This document shows, one piece after another, positions 15,086 through 22,496 of a stretch of DNA of 23,644 bases. The position numbers and the translations under genes were made by a program. Source of the DNA: an uncultured Clostridium sp. Lineage in GTDB: Bacteria > Bacillota > Clostridia > Clostridiales > Clostridiaceae. Every line of letters starts with the position of its first letter. Within the stretch, counting starts at the first letter, position 1. The notes beneath the pieces were generated by a model. The model was given only the letters and a program-made list of their open reading frames with translations, ran no database searches and was not told where the DNA came from. The stretch lies in NCBI GenBank assembly GCA_900543325.1, contig UQQU01000053.1, positions 1-23,644 of the forward strand, given 5' to 3'.

Positions 15086-16627
15086 ATGGAAGATTTTTTT
15101 GATAAGCTACAAGATAAAATTCTTATTATTGATTATTCTGGAAGAATTTTATTTTGTAATAAGATTTTATTAAATCAATTACAATATGAATTAGATGATC
15201 TTGACAATATATATAACCTAATAATTGACTCAAAAATAAAATTTGATACTATAGATATTAACTGTAAAGAAGAATACCTTGTAGATATATTAACAAAAAA
15301 TAATTCTACAATACCTTTTAAATTAAATTTATCATTTAGTAGTTTTAATAATTCTGATAGTATTTTTATTTTATTAAAAGATATTACAACTAATTATTTA
15401 TTATCAGAAAATTTGGAGGAAAACTTTAAAATTTGTACAAATACTGAAAAAGAATTGTCTTTCCTTCTAAAAACAGCTACTGATATAACTTCTATTATGT
15501 CTGTTAATGGCTCATTTATAAAAATTAATGAAGGTTGGCATAATCTTTTGGGATATACTTCAGATGAACTAATAACTAAAAACTGGTATGATATTATTCA
15601 TGAAAATGATATTGATATGATTAAATCCTTGATAAATAATAGTATAGTTTCTCAATCAATTTCAGAAGCATGTACAAGAGTTATAGATAAAAATCATAAT
15701 ATTAAATGGATTCATTGGATTTTCTCTTATATACAATCAGAAAATATTATTATAACAACTGGTAGAGATATAACTGAAGAAAAAAGATTAGAAGTAGAAA
15801 AAAAACTTATGGAAGAGGCTCTTCAAGTTGAAAGTGTCAAAAATGAGTTTTTCGCTAACATCTCACATGAATTTAAAACTCCATTAAACATAATTCTAGT
15901 TAGCTTACAAGTTATAGGTCAAAATCTAAATAATAATAATATAATTATAGCTAATGATTTTAACTTTAATAAATATACAGCTTCTATTAAACAAAATTCC
16001 TATAGATTATTAAGACTAGCTAATAATCTTATAGATATTACTAAAATAGATACAGGACATTATGAAATTCACAAAAAAAACTGTAATATTATTTCAATAA
16101 TAGAAGATATCACTCTTTCAGTTGCTCAATATGTTAATTATAAAAATATAGAACTATTATTTGATACAACTATTGAAGAGCTTATTATTTGCTGTGATCC
16201 CGATAAAATTGAAAGAATAATGTTAAATCTTTTATCAAATGCAATAAAATATACCGCTGCTAATGGCTGTATTACTGTAAATATCGATACTACTGATACT
16301 AATGTTATAATTTCAATTAAAGATACAGGAATTGGTATATCAAGGGAAAACCAATCTATAATATTTGAAAGATTTATGCAAGTAGATGATACTCTTACAA
16401 GAAAATGTGAAGGTAGTGGAATTGGACTTTCTCTAGTTAAATCTTTAGTAGAAATGCATGGTGGTAAAATAGCTGTTTATAGTGTTGAAGGAATAGGATC
16501 AGAATTTACATTTACTTTACCTAAAACTGTTATACCTAACTCTGAAATTATATATAATATTGATGATACTAGTCATTCTAAAGTTGAAAAGTGCAACATA
16601 GAATTTTCTGACATTTATGCAATATAA
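15086..16627 (+). CDS. Cytosolic PAS-PAS sensor histidine kinase, orphan
   Basis: A 513-residue kinase with no transmembrane helix. An N-terminal PAS-like domain spans about 1-105 and a clearer PAS/PAC domain about 125-235 (SVNGSFIKINEGWHNLLGYT...IITTGRDITEEKRLEVEK). The HisKA domain has the H-box FFANISHEFKTPLN with phospho-acceptor His261, and HATPase_c has an N-box (ERIMLNLLSNAIKYTAANG), G1 DTGIGIS, F-box FERFMQ and G2 GSGIGLSLVKSLVEMHGG. All catalytic motifs look intact. No response regulator is adjacent. In clostridia such orphan kinases can act directly on Spo0A; for this one that is only inference. RBS GGGGGA lies 3 bases before the ATG. TATAAT at 15031-15036 is a possible -10 with a poor -35. 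Confidence 0.95.
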   Translation: MEDFFDKLQDKILIIDYSGRILFCNKILLNQLQYELDDLDNIYNLIIDSKIKFDTIDINCKEEYLVDILTKNNSTIPFKLNLSFSSFNNSDSIFILLKDITTNYLLSENLEENFKICTNTEKELSFLLKTATDITSIMSVNGSFIKINEGWHNLLGYTSDELITKNWYDIIHENDIDMIKSLINNSIVSQSISEACTRVIDKNHNIKWIHWIFSYIQSENIIITTGRDITEEKRLEVEKKLMEEALQVESVKNEFFANISHEFKTPLNIILVSLQVIGQNLNNNNIIIANDFNFNKYTASIKQNSYRLLRLANNLIDITKIDTGHYEIHKKNCNIISIIEDITLSVAQYVNYKNIELLFDTTIEELIICCDPDKIERIMLNLLSNAIKYTAANGCITVNIDTTDTNVIISIKDTGIGISRENQSIIFERFMQVDDTLTRKCEGSGIGLSLVKSLVEMHGGKIAVYSVEGIGSEFTFTLPKTVIPNSEIIYNIDDTSHSKVEKCNIEFSDIYAI

Positions 16628-16670
16628 AAAAATAGAATAAATTATATTAAATAATTTATTCTATTTTTTT
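16626..16670. terminator. Bidirectional intrinsic terminator
   Basis: AATAGAATAAATTA (16631-16644) pairs with TAATTTATTCTATT (16652-16665) around a 7-base loop, extended by an A5 run on the left and a T-run on the right. It ends the kinase gene (+) and the cyclase-family gene (-). Confidence 0.85.
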
Positions 16671-16676
16671 ATTATT

Positions 16677-17300
16677 TTAATATCCCTTATATACAGCAAT
16701 TGCTCTTACTAAGCTTGCTTCACCTTGAATTTTTAATGGTTGTGCAAATATTTGTATTTCTTCATTATATAATAGTTTATTTAAATTTGTTAAGTTTTCT
16801 AAAATAAATATTTCATTTTCAAATAGTTTTTTATGAATCTCAAATTCACCATTATCTGGAGAAGGCATATCCATTCCTAACATCTTAATTTTCTTTTTAA
16901 TTAAAAGTTCTGCCAATTCTTCACTAATTACAGGATGATTGGTATAGTATTCCTTTTTCCCATAAAAACTATCCCATCCAGTAAATAATAAAACTATATC
17001 ATTTTCCTTTATATCTCTATAATAGTCATCCTTTATTCCTATTACCTTCTCACCACGTACATCTAACAATACTGCATTACCTATAAATTTATCTATCGAA
17101 TATTCAGAAATGAATTTTTTATTTTTCCCCATATGTAAAGGTGCATCTATATGAGTACCTACATGCATAGATGTAGAGAATGAATATAAATTAAATCCAT
17201 CCTTATCATAATCCTTTTCTTTATTTGAATTTAGCTCCATATCACCTGGATAAACAGGCATCTCGCTTTTTATATCATAAGATAAATCAATATACTTCAT
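16677..17300 (-). CDS. Cyclase family protein (kynurenine formamidase-like hydrolase)
   Basis: A 207-residue PF04199-type hydrolase with the metal-binding signature MHVGTHIDAPLHM (HxGTHxDxPxH) after YDIKSEMPVYPGD, followed by VLLFTGWDSFY and LGMDMPSPDNG, the remaining family landmarks. Members open amide or lactone rings (for example kynurenine formamidase, KynB) in a metal-dependent way. No tryptophan-degradation genes are nearby, so the substrate is open. A G-rich stretch, AAAGGGAG and GTGGGA, upstream of the ATG gives the RBS. It lies 168 bases after dut on the same strand but has its own likely promoter. Confidence 0.88.
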   Translation of the reverse strand: MKYIDLSYDIKSEMPVYPGDMELNSNKEKDYDKDGFNLYSFSTSMHVGTHIDAPLHMGKNKKFISEYSIDKFIGNAVLLDVRGEKVIGIKDDYYRDIKENDIVLLFTGWDSFYGKKEYYTNHPVISEELAELLIKKKIKMLGMDMPSPDNGEFEIHKKLFENEIFILENLTNLNKLLYNEEIQIFAQPLKIQGEASLVRAIAVYKGY

Positions 17301-17363
17301 ATTTTCCCACTTTCTCCCTTTTGTTTAGTTATATTAATAATTTTACCCACCTTTTATTTGTTT

Positions 17364-17392
17364 ATTTTATCATATTTTACATTTAATTACAA
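17364..17392 (-). promoter_or_regulatory. Probable promoter of the cyclase-family gene
   Basis: On the minus strand TTGTAA (plus 17387-17392) and TAAAAT (plus 17364-17369) are 17 bases apart, and TATG precedes the -10 as an extended -10. The untranslated leader would be about 55 bases. Confidence 0.5.
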
Positions 17393-17468
17393 TGTATTGT
17401 TACTAATTTTTAAACACTCTTTTTAATTTATTTGCATAATTAATATATACAAAATTATACTTAATAAA

Positions 17469-17909
17469 TTATCTTTCTCCTGTACTTCCAAAACCACCAC
17501 GATCAGTATTGTTAAAGAATTCTACTTCCTCAAATTCTATTTCTGGCATTACTTCCATAATTCTAAACTGCCCTATTTTATCACCTTTTCTTATCCAAGT
17601 TCCATTTTCATCTTTGGCTTGCAAACAATATACTGGCATATGCCATTGATCATTATCCCCTATATATGTATCATCAACAACACCTACACTGTTTGTTTGA
17701 ATTATTCCCCAGGTTTTAAATGTTGAGCTTCTTGGTGCTAAATGTCCTTCCCATCCTTCTGGTAACTCTAATGCAAATCCAAGAGGTACCATTGCCCTCT
17801 CATTTAAAGGTACAAATATATCTTTATTAGCATAAACATCTATCCAATTTCCTTTACTAATTTTTTTTAATTTAGTTGCATCATTAAAATACTTTATCTT
17901 CATTTTCAT
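17469..17909 (-). CDS. dut: dUTP diphosphatase (trimeric type)
   Basis: A 146-residue dUTPase that hydrolyses dUTP to dUMP and pyrophosphate, keeping uracil out of DNA and supplying dTMP synthesis. The family motifs appear in order: NWIDVYANKDI (motif 1 region), HLAPRSSTFK (motif 2, PRSS), NSVGVVDDTYIGD (motif 3), KIGQFRIMEV (motif 4) and the C-terminal RGGFGSTGER arm (motif 5). The segment after motif 3, NDQWHMPVY, is slightly longer than in E. coli Dut and resembles phage-like Firmicute members. GAGGG lies 7-8 bases before the first ATG; a second in-frame ATG is two codons on. No phage genes surround it. Confidence 0.93.
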   Translation of the reverse strand: MKMKIKYFNDATKLKKISKGNWIDVYANKDIFVPLNERAMVPLGFALELPEGWEGHLAPRSSTFKTWGIIQTNSVGVVDDTYIGDNDQWHMPVYCLQAKDENGTWIRKGDKIGQFRIMEVMPEIEFEEVEFFNNTDRGGFGSTGER

Positions 17910-17941
17910 AACTTAGACCCTCATTTCTTTCGTTTAAAATC

Positions 17942-17981
17942 ATTTTATCATATTTTATCATATTTTTATTATATTTTTACA
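17942..17981 (-). promoter_or_regulatory. Tandem extended -10 elements upstream of dut
   Basis: Two back-to-back copies of minus-strand TATGATAAAAT (plus 17942-17952 and 17952-17962) each look like an extended -10 hexamer. TGTAAA (plus 17976-17981) is a possible -35 at 18 bases from the inner copy. The same element precedes the cyclase-family gene. Confidence 0.4.
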
Positions 17982-17998
17982 TGGTTTATATATTTAAA

Positions 17999-18046
17999 GA
18001 TTAGAGTTAGAATATTTCCTCTTTAATATATCCTAACTCTATAATC
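17999..18046. terminator. Hairpin after the SpaA-fold gene
   Basis: GATTAGAGTTAG (17999-18010) pairs with CTAACTCTATAATC (18033-18046) with a small bulge and a 22-base loop. It lies just downstream of the minus-strand gene ending at 18073. The U-run is poor, so this is a weak or structure-only terminator. Confidence 0.4.
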
Positions 18047-18072
18047 AGTAATTATTATTGCCATTCTTTAAA

Positions 18073-18774
18073 TTATTTTGGATATTTTCTTATTCTATTG
18101 ACTACAATAATACTTTCTTCTCGCAAATCTTTATTAATAGTTACTTCATTCCATTGAATATATGTTGGTTTCTCAAAGTACTTTCTATTTACTATCTCTA
18201 TAACTCTATAACTTCCTTCTGGTAAGCCATCAAATACAACAATTCCATTTCCATCTGTTAACTTTGAACTTACTAATTTAGGTGATAGTCCATTTAATGC
18301 ATAAAGATTTACTTTTGCTTCTGATATAGCTTTTCCCTTTCTATCTCCTAATCTCACACCTACTATAATTTTTCCTTTTACACGTTGCCCAATATATTCG
18401 TCATTTTCTTTTATTCTCTTATTTTGATTTCTTTGTGCTGATTTATTTTTTCTATCTTCTCTTGAATTATTATAATGATCTGAAGTTTTATTATTAATAT
18501 AATTTTCACTCTCATCATCTAGTAATGTTGCACCTTGAATTTCAATCCTAAATCCATTATCTAAATCATATTTATTAGTTTCTTCCTGTCTGACACTTCT
18601 GTTTTTTAATTGATTGTCTACTGACTCTTCTTCTTTTATATCTTCCGATTTTACATCAATTATAGGAATATTCTCTTTTGATAATGCTCCATTTCCTACT
18701 ATTGTATCATTATCAATTGATTTATATTCAGCCTCTAAATCATTATCAAAATCATCATCTATCCTGATACGCAT
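18073..18774 (-). CDS. SpaA/prealbumin-fold domain protein, apparently cytosolic
   Basis: A 233-residue protein. The first ~125 residues are very polar and acidic, then basic, with no hydrophobic segment (MRIRIDDDFDNDLEAEYKS; NSREDRKNKSAQRNQNKR), and are probably disordered. Residues about 130-228 form a single SpaA/Cna-B-like prealbumin fold (GKIIVGVRLGDRKGKAISEA, VNLYALNG, LTDGNGIVVFDGLPEGSYRV). Such domains normally belong to surface adhesins, but there is no signal peptide, sorting motif or anchor. AGGAGG lies 5 bases before the ATG, so the start is firm. An intracellular structural role, for instance in the spore coat, would fit but is not shown. It follows the GGDEF-EAL gene on the same strand after about 70 bases. 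Confidence 0.72.
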   Translation of the reverse strand: MRIRIDDDFDNDLEAEYKSIDNDTIVGNGALSKENIPIIDVKSEDIKEEESVDNQLKNRSVRQEETNKYDLDNGFRIEIQGATLLDDESENYINNKTSDHYNNSREDRKNKSAQRNQNKRIKENDEYIGQRVKGKIIVGVRLGDRKGKAISEAKVNLYALNGLSPKLVSSKLTDGNGIVVFDGLPEGSYRVIEIVNRKYFEKPTYIQWNEVTINKDLREESIIVVNRIRKYPK

Positions 18775-18845
18775 AAAAACCTCCTAAAAGCATATATTTA
18801 CATAATACGCAATTGGAAGTTTTTTTGTGATAAAAATATTTATTT

Positions 18846-20702
18846 TTAAATCATTTCTTTAATAACCTGAAATTTCTCTGGTTTACTAAAATAATATCCC
18901 TGTGCTGCATCACATTTCATTTTATCCAAATAGCCTAACTGTTCCTTAGTTTCTACTCCTTCAGCTACTACTTTTAAATTTAAACTATGTGAAAGCTTTA
19001 TTATACTCTCTGCAATATACTCACTTTTTTCATCTACACCTATTCCATCTATAAAACTTTTATCTATCTTTAATACATCTATAGGTAATCTTTTTAAATA
19101 ACTCAAGGAAGAATATCCTGTTCCAAAATCATCTAATGCAATAGATACCCCTAATCTCTTAAGTTCTATCAATAACTCAATATTCTTTACAATAGACTTC
19201 ATAATAACCCCTTCTGTTATCTCAAACTCTATAAACTCTGGAGGTATATTATACTTCTCTAACATTTCTGAAACAAAACTAATAAATCCCTCTTCTCTTA
19301 GCTGTATATCTGATATATTAATTGCTATATGAAACTTTGATTTAGTACTACAACATAACTCCCTACATTTTTTAAAGCTTTCTTCAATAATATATTTTCC
19401 TAAATCTATTATTAATCCACTTTTTTCAGCTATTGGTATAAATTCTGCTGGAGATATAAATCCTAATTCATCATTTACCCATCTAACTAATGCCTCAAAT
19501 CCATTTACCTTTTCACCTTTAATTAATATTTTAGGCTGAAAAACCATAAAAATTTCCTTATTTTCAATTGCAGTTCTTAATGCTTTTTCAATCTCATACT
19601 GTCTTTTTAATATCTTTAATATATTAATATCAAAAAATTTATATCTATTTTTCCCTTCTTCTTTAGCCGTATGCATTGCCATATCAGCTGTTTTTAAAAG
19701 AATATCTAATCTATTAGCATCATTTGGATATACGCTAACCCCAATACTAATTGAACAATATATTTTTTTATTATTAACATCAAATGGTTTGCTAACTTTT
19801 AATAACAACTCATCCAAAAATCCCTTTATTTCTATTTCATTAATAACATCTGAAAAAGCAATAATAAATTCATCTCCACCAAATCTTGCAAATGTATGCC
19901 TTCCATCTAAAATGTTTTCTATTCTATGACAAAGTTTTAGAAGTATTTCATCTCCTACTTCATGTCCATATGTATCATTAATATTTTTAAAATTATCAAT
20001 ATCAAAAAAAATAATTCCTAGTTTACTTTTTTTTGAATTATTATTCATTAACCCTTGAAATTTTTCTGTAAACATTTTTCTATTTGGTATACCAGTAATG
20101 TCATCATAATAATTCATAAACTGAATTTTCTCTTCACTGTTTTTTTCATTAGTAATCTCTACTATTACACCTGATAAATTATATATACCATCACTAATAC
20201 TTCCTTTACCCCTATACTCTATATGAATTGTTTGTCCATTAATATCTCTAATATAATATTTAATATTAGTACTAATACATAGTCTATTGAAACAAATACT
20301 TTCAAAATATGCTTTAACCCTTTTAAAATCACTCTCAACAATACATTCATACCATTGTTCTAAAGTAATTCTATCTTTTTCTAATCCTAGTAATTCTCTT
20401 ATTTTATTAGAAATATATACCTTCTCACTTTTATCATCCCATATCCAAATAGCTCCATTAATTGCTTCTATAGATAAAGTATATCCTTGCTTACATAGCT
20501 TATATTCACTATCAATTTTTTGTATTTTATTTATACATTCTTGTATAAATAATAATAAAACGCAAATTATCGTAATCATTATACTTTCTGATAATCTAAT
20601 TTTATTGTTATAGCTAGCTCCAAATGTAAATATTATTATAAATATCACAAAGACTTTACTTAGTCTATAGAATCCACTATGGTATGATCCTTTTAACCTC
20701 AT
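18846..20702 (-). CDS. PAS-GGDEF-EAL cyclic-di-GMP enzyme, membrane-bound
   Basis: A 618-residue protein with two N-terminal transmembrane helices (FVIFIIIFTFGASY; SIMITIICVLLLFIQ), a PAS/PAC domain (about 70-190), a GGDEF domain with RFGGDEF intact (GGDEF at 275-279; preceded by YDDITGIPNR) and an EAL domain with GFEALVRW (EAL at 403-405), INISDIQL, FEITEG, DDFGTGYSSLSYLK, LKIDKSF, AEGVE and CDAAQGYYFSKP. Both active sites keep their key residues, so it may make and degrade cyclic di-GMP, with PAS input choosing. ATG 20702 is preferred: GGAGG sits 5 bases upstream, while a TTG at 20714 overlaps that RBS. A short AT-only hairpin follows the stop. Confidence 0.95.
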   Translation of the reverse strand: MRLKGSYHSGFYRLSKVFVIFIIIFTFGASYNNKIRLSESIMITIICVLLLFIQECINKIQKIDSEYKLCKQGYTLSIEAINGAIWIWDDKSEKVYISNKIRELLGLEKDRITLEQWYECIVESDFKRVKAYFESICFNRLCISTNIKYYIRDINGQTIHIEYRGKGSISDGIYNLSGVIVEITNEKNSEEKIQFMNYYDDITGIPNRKMFTEKFQGLMNNNSKKSKLGIIFFDIDNFKNINDTYGHEVGDEILLKLCHRIENILDGRHTFARFGGDEFIIAFSDVINEIEIKGFLDELLLKVSKPFDVNNKKIYCSISIGVSVYPNDANRLDILLKTADMAMHTAKEEGKNRYKFFDINILKILKRQYEIEKALRTAIENKEIFMVFQPKILIKGEKVNGFEALVRWVNDELGFISPAEFIPIAEKSGLIIDLGKYIIEESFKKCRELCCSTKSKFHIAINISDIQLREEGFISFVSEMLEKYNIPPEFIEFEITEGVIMKSIVKNIELLIELKRLGVSIALDDFGTGYSSLSYLKRLPIDVLKIDKSFIDGIGVDEKSEYIAESIIKLSHSLNLKVVAEGVETKEQLGYLDKMKCDAAQGYYFSKPEKFQVIKEMI

Positions 20703-20813
20703 CTTTTCCTCCAAAATTCTCTATTTATACTGTAATTGTATCATAGATATAAAAATTTATATATAAATTTAGTTAATTATTCTTTTTCTATATAATCCAT
20801 ATAATTTTTATAC

Positions 20814-20855
20814 AAAAATTAAAACACTATACATGAAAAACTTTTATGTACAGTG
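20814..20855 (-). terminator. Terminator of the uracil permease gene
   Basis: Plus CACTATACAT (20825-20834) and ATGTACAGTG (20846-20855) pair with one mismatch around an 11-base loop. On the minus strand the stem is followed by TTTTAATTTTT. Confidence 0.75.
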
Positions 20856-20880
20856 CTTGTATATTAATTGTTTATATTAA

Positions 20881-22182
20881 TTAAATATCTTTTTTTGTAA
20901 ATTTATTTATTTGTGTAAATATAATATTTAACACAACTCCAACTATTGCAGCTAAACTTAATCCAGATATACTTACTGTTTCTGTTATTTTAATTGAAAT
21001 TGGCTCATTTAAAAAGTTTCCTGATAATCCAACAAACAAAATAGAAACCATAACTATAACGTTAAAGAAGTTAAATTTAACTTGTTCTCTCTTTATAGTC
21101 TTAACTCCAACAATTGCAATCATAGAAAATAATATTAAACTTATTCCTCCCATTACTGGTTGCGGTATTGTTCTAATAATAGCTCCAAATTTAGCGATAA
21201 AACTAAGTAATATCGCACATACTGCTGTTATTCTTAATATTGCTGGGTTATAATTTTTAGTTATTGCAAGAACTCCTGTATTTTCACCATATGTAGTATT
21301 TGCTGGACCTCCAATAAATCCAGCTGCTAAAGTAGCTAATCCATCTCCTAATAAAGTTCTATTTAAACCTGGATCCTCTATAAAGTTTTGTCCAACAACT
21401 TCCCCATTAGTAGTTATATCTCCAACATGTTCCATGAATACGGCTAATACTACTGGTGCTATAATTGCTATTGCCCCTATATCAAACTTAGGTAATGTAA
21501 AACTAGGAATTGCTATTAAACTAGCACTTTGAATTTCCGCAGTAGCTACTTGTCCTAACATTAAGCTTATTGTATATCCAATAGCTACAGCTATTAATAT
21601 TGAAATTTGAGATAAAAATCCTTTACTAAACTTTTTAATTAATAATGCTATACTTAAAGTTATTACTGAAATTACCACACCTGTTAGCGCATTTTTATTT
21701 CCTGATATTAGCTCTGTTACACCAGTCATTTCTAATGCATTTGGTATTAAGTTAAGTCCTATTACTATAATCATAGGTCCTACAACTTGAGCTGGTAATA
21801 TTTTCTTAACATTGTTTAATCCTACTTTTTTTATTAAAAGAGATACTAAAACATAAATTGCTCCAACTACAATTATTCCACCTTGAGCATATCTTAAATC
21901 ACCATATTTTTCTGATACGGCTATAATTACTGCAATGAATGCAAATGATGACCCTAAAAATACAGGAACTTTTCCTTTAGTACATAAATGAAAAATCAAA
22001 GTCCCTACTCCTGCTGAAAATAATGCAACCGATGGATCTAGTCCTGTAAGCATTGGAACTAATACTGTTGCTCCAAACATTGCAATTAAATGCTGAAGTG
22101 CTAATACTAATTTGAAAAGCGAATCCTTAATTCCTTTTTCTGCTTCTCTTTTTGATGAAATACTGCCTGTAAACTGTGTCAT
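20881..22182 (-). CDS. uraA: Uracil permease (NCS2/UraA family)
   Basis: A 433-residue polytopic NCS2 nucleobase:proton symporter. It has the early QHLIAMFGATVLVP motif of the uracil branch, PVFLGSSFAFI, the central EHVGDITTNGEVVGQNFIEDPGLNRTLLGDG and the NTTYGENTGV motif, whose Glu binds the base in UraA. Uracil rather than xanthine is supported both by these motifs and by the PyrR-type leader. ATG 22182 is preferred because AAGGAG lies 8 bases upstream; the GTG at 22191 overlaps that RBS. Its own promoter, leader and terminator make it a single-gene unit, divergent from the deacetylase gene. Confidence 0.93.
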   Translation of the reverse strand: MTQFTGSISSKREAEKGIKDSLFKLVLALQHLIAMFGATVLVPMLTGLDPSVALFSAGVGTLIFHLCTKGKVPVFLGSSFAFIAVIIAVSEKYGDLRYAQGGIIVVGAIYVLVSLLIKKVGLNNVKKILPAQVVGPMIIVIGLNLIPNALEMTGVTELISGNKNALTGVVISVITLSIALLIKKFSKGFLSQISILIAVAIGYTISLMLGQVATAEIQSASLIAIPSFTLPKFDIGAIAIIAPVVLAVFMEHVGDITTNGEVVGQNFIEDPGLNRTLLGDGLATLAAGFIGGPANTTYGENTGVLAITKNYNPAILRITAVCAILLSFIAKFGAIIRTIPQPVMGGISLILFSMIAIVGVKTIKREQVKFNFFNVIVMVSILFVGLSGNFLNEPISIKITETVSISGLSLAAIVGVVLNIIFTQINKFTKKDI

Positions 22183-22190
22183 GAAACCCA

Positions 22191-22251
22191 CTCCTTATTT
22201 ATTGTCTTAAGGAGAAATTTTAATTTTCTCCCTTTCCAGCCTCTCTGGACT
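22191..22251 (-). promoter_or_regulatory. PyrR-binding loop and RBS-hiding switch in the uraA leader
   Basis: Minus-strand AGTCCAGAGAGGCT (plus 22238-22251) matches the published PyrR recognition sequence ARUCCNGNGAGGYU at every position, and CCTTT/AAAGG can close a lower stem around it. Downstream, GGAGAAA/TTTCTCC (plus 22211-22231) can form a hairpin. Alternatively its right arm can pair as CTCCTTA (plus 22208-22214) with TAAGGAG (plus 22191-22197), burying the uraA RBS. These two folds exclude each other. UMP-bound PyrR favouring the closed RBS fold is inferred. Confidence 0.7.
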
Positions 22252-22267
22252 GTTATTAAAGGTAAAT

Positions 22268-22355
22268 AAAAAAACTTCTTACATCGGTAAGAAGTTATAG
22301 TTATCCTGTAAATACTAATACTGTAAACTCTGAACTTACCGAACTCTCTGTTTCG
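22268..22355 (-). promoter_or_regulatory. Upstream terminator/antiterminator pair in the uraA leader
   Basis: A strong intrinsic terminator on the minus strand, AACTTCTTAC-CGAT-GTAAGAAGTT (plus 22273-22296) followed by TTTTTTT, lies well before the gene. Its left arm also contains CTTACCGA (plus 22284-22291), which can pair 8/8 with TCGGTAAG upstream (plus 22335-22342) to form an antiterminator. A third, upstream hairpin, CGAA-ACAGAGAG-TTCG (plus 22340-22355), would compete with the antiterminator and shows the CAGAGAG core of PyrR loops, but not the flanking consensus. Confidence 0.6.
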
Positions 22356-22374
22356 ACTTAAAGCTTTTTTTGTT

Positions 22375-22403
22375 ATTATATATCCTTTCTAAAAAAATAT
22401 CAA
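22375..22403 (-). promoter_or_regulatory. uraA promoter
   Basis: On the minus strand TTGATA (plus 22398-22403) and a perfect TATAAT (plus 22375-22380) are 17 bases apart. Transcription would start near 22368, giving a leader of about 185 bases. Confidence 0.75.
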
Positions 22404-22437
22404 GAAATATATTATATTAATTTTGCACATAATATAA

Positions 22438-22466
22438 TTGCATTACACATAAAGAGTATCTTTATA
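22438..22466 (+). promoter_or_regulatory. Possible promoter of the polysaccharide deacetylase gene
   Basis: TTGCAT (22438-22443) and TTTATA (22461-22466) are 17 bases apart, 31 bases before the start codon. The -10 is a weak match. Confidence 0.3.
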
Positions 22467-22496
22467 AAATATTTTTATAGAAAAGAGTGATTACTT

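Noticed and set aside
17469..17909. Prophage remnant signalled by a phage-like dUTPase
   Set aside because: No phage structural, integrase or regulatory genes surround it, and many Firmicute chromosomes carry this dUTPase type.
20287..20613. 108-codon plus-strand frame opposite the GGDEF-EAL gene
   Set aside because: It is antisense to the PAS and membrane region of a clear gene; hydrophobic only because of base composition.
22192..22380. Purine riboswitch before the nucleobase permease
   Set aside because: The conserved purine-aptamer core and its loop-loop sequences are absent, while a perfect PyrR loop is present.
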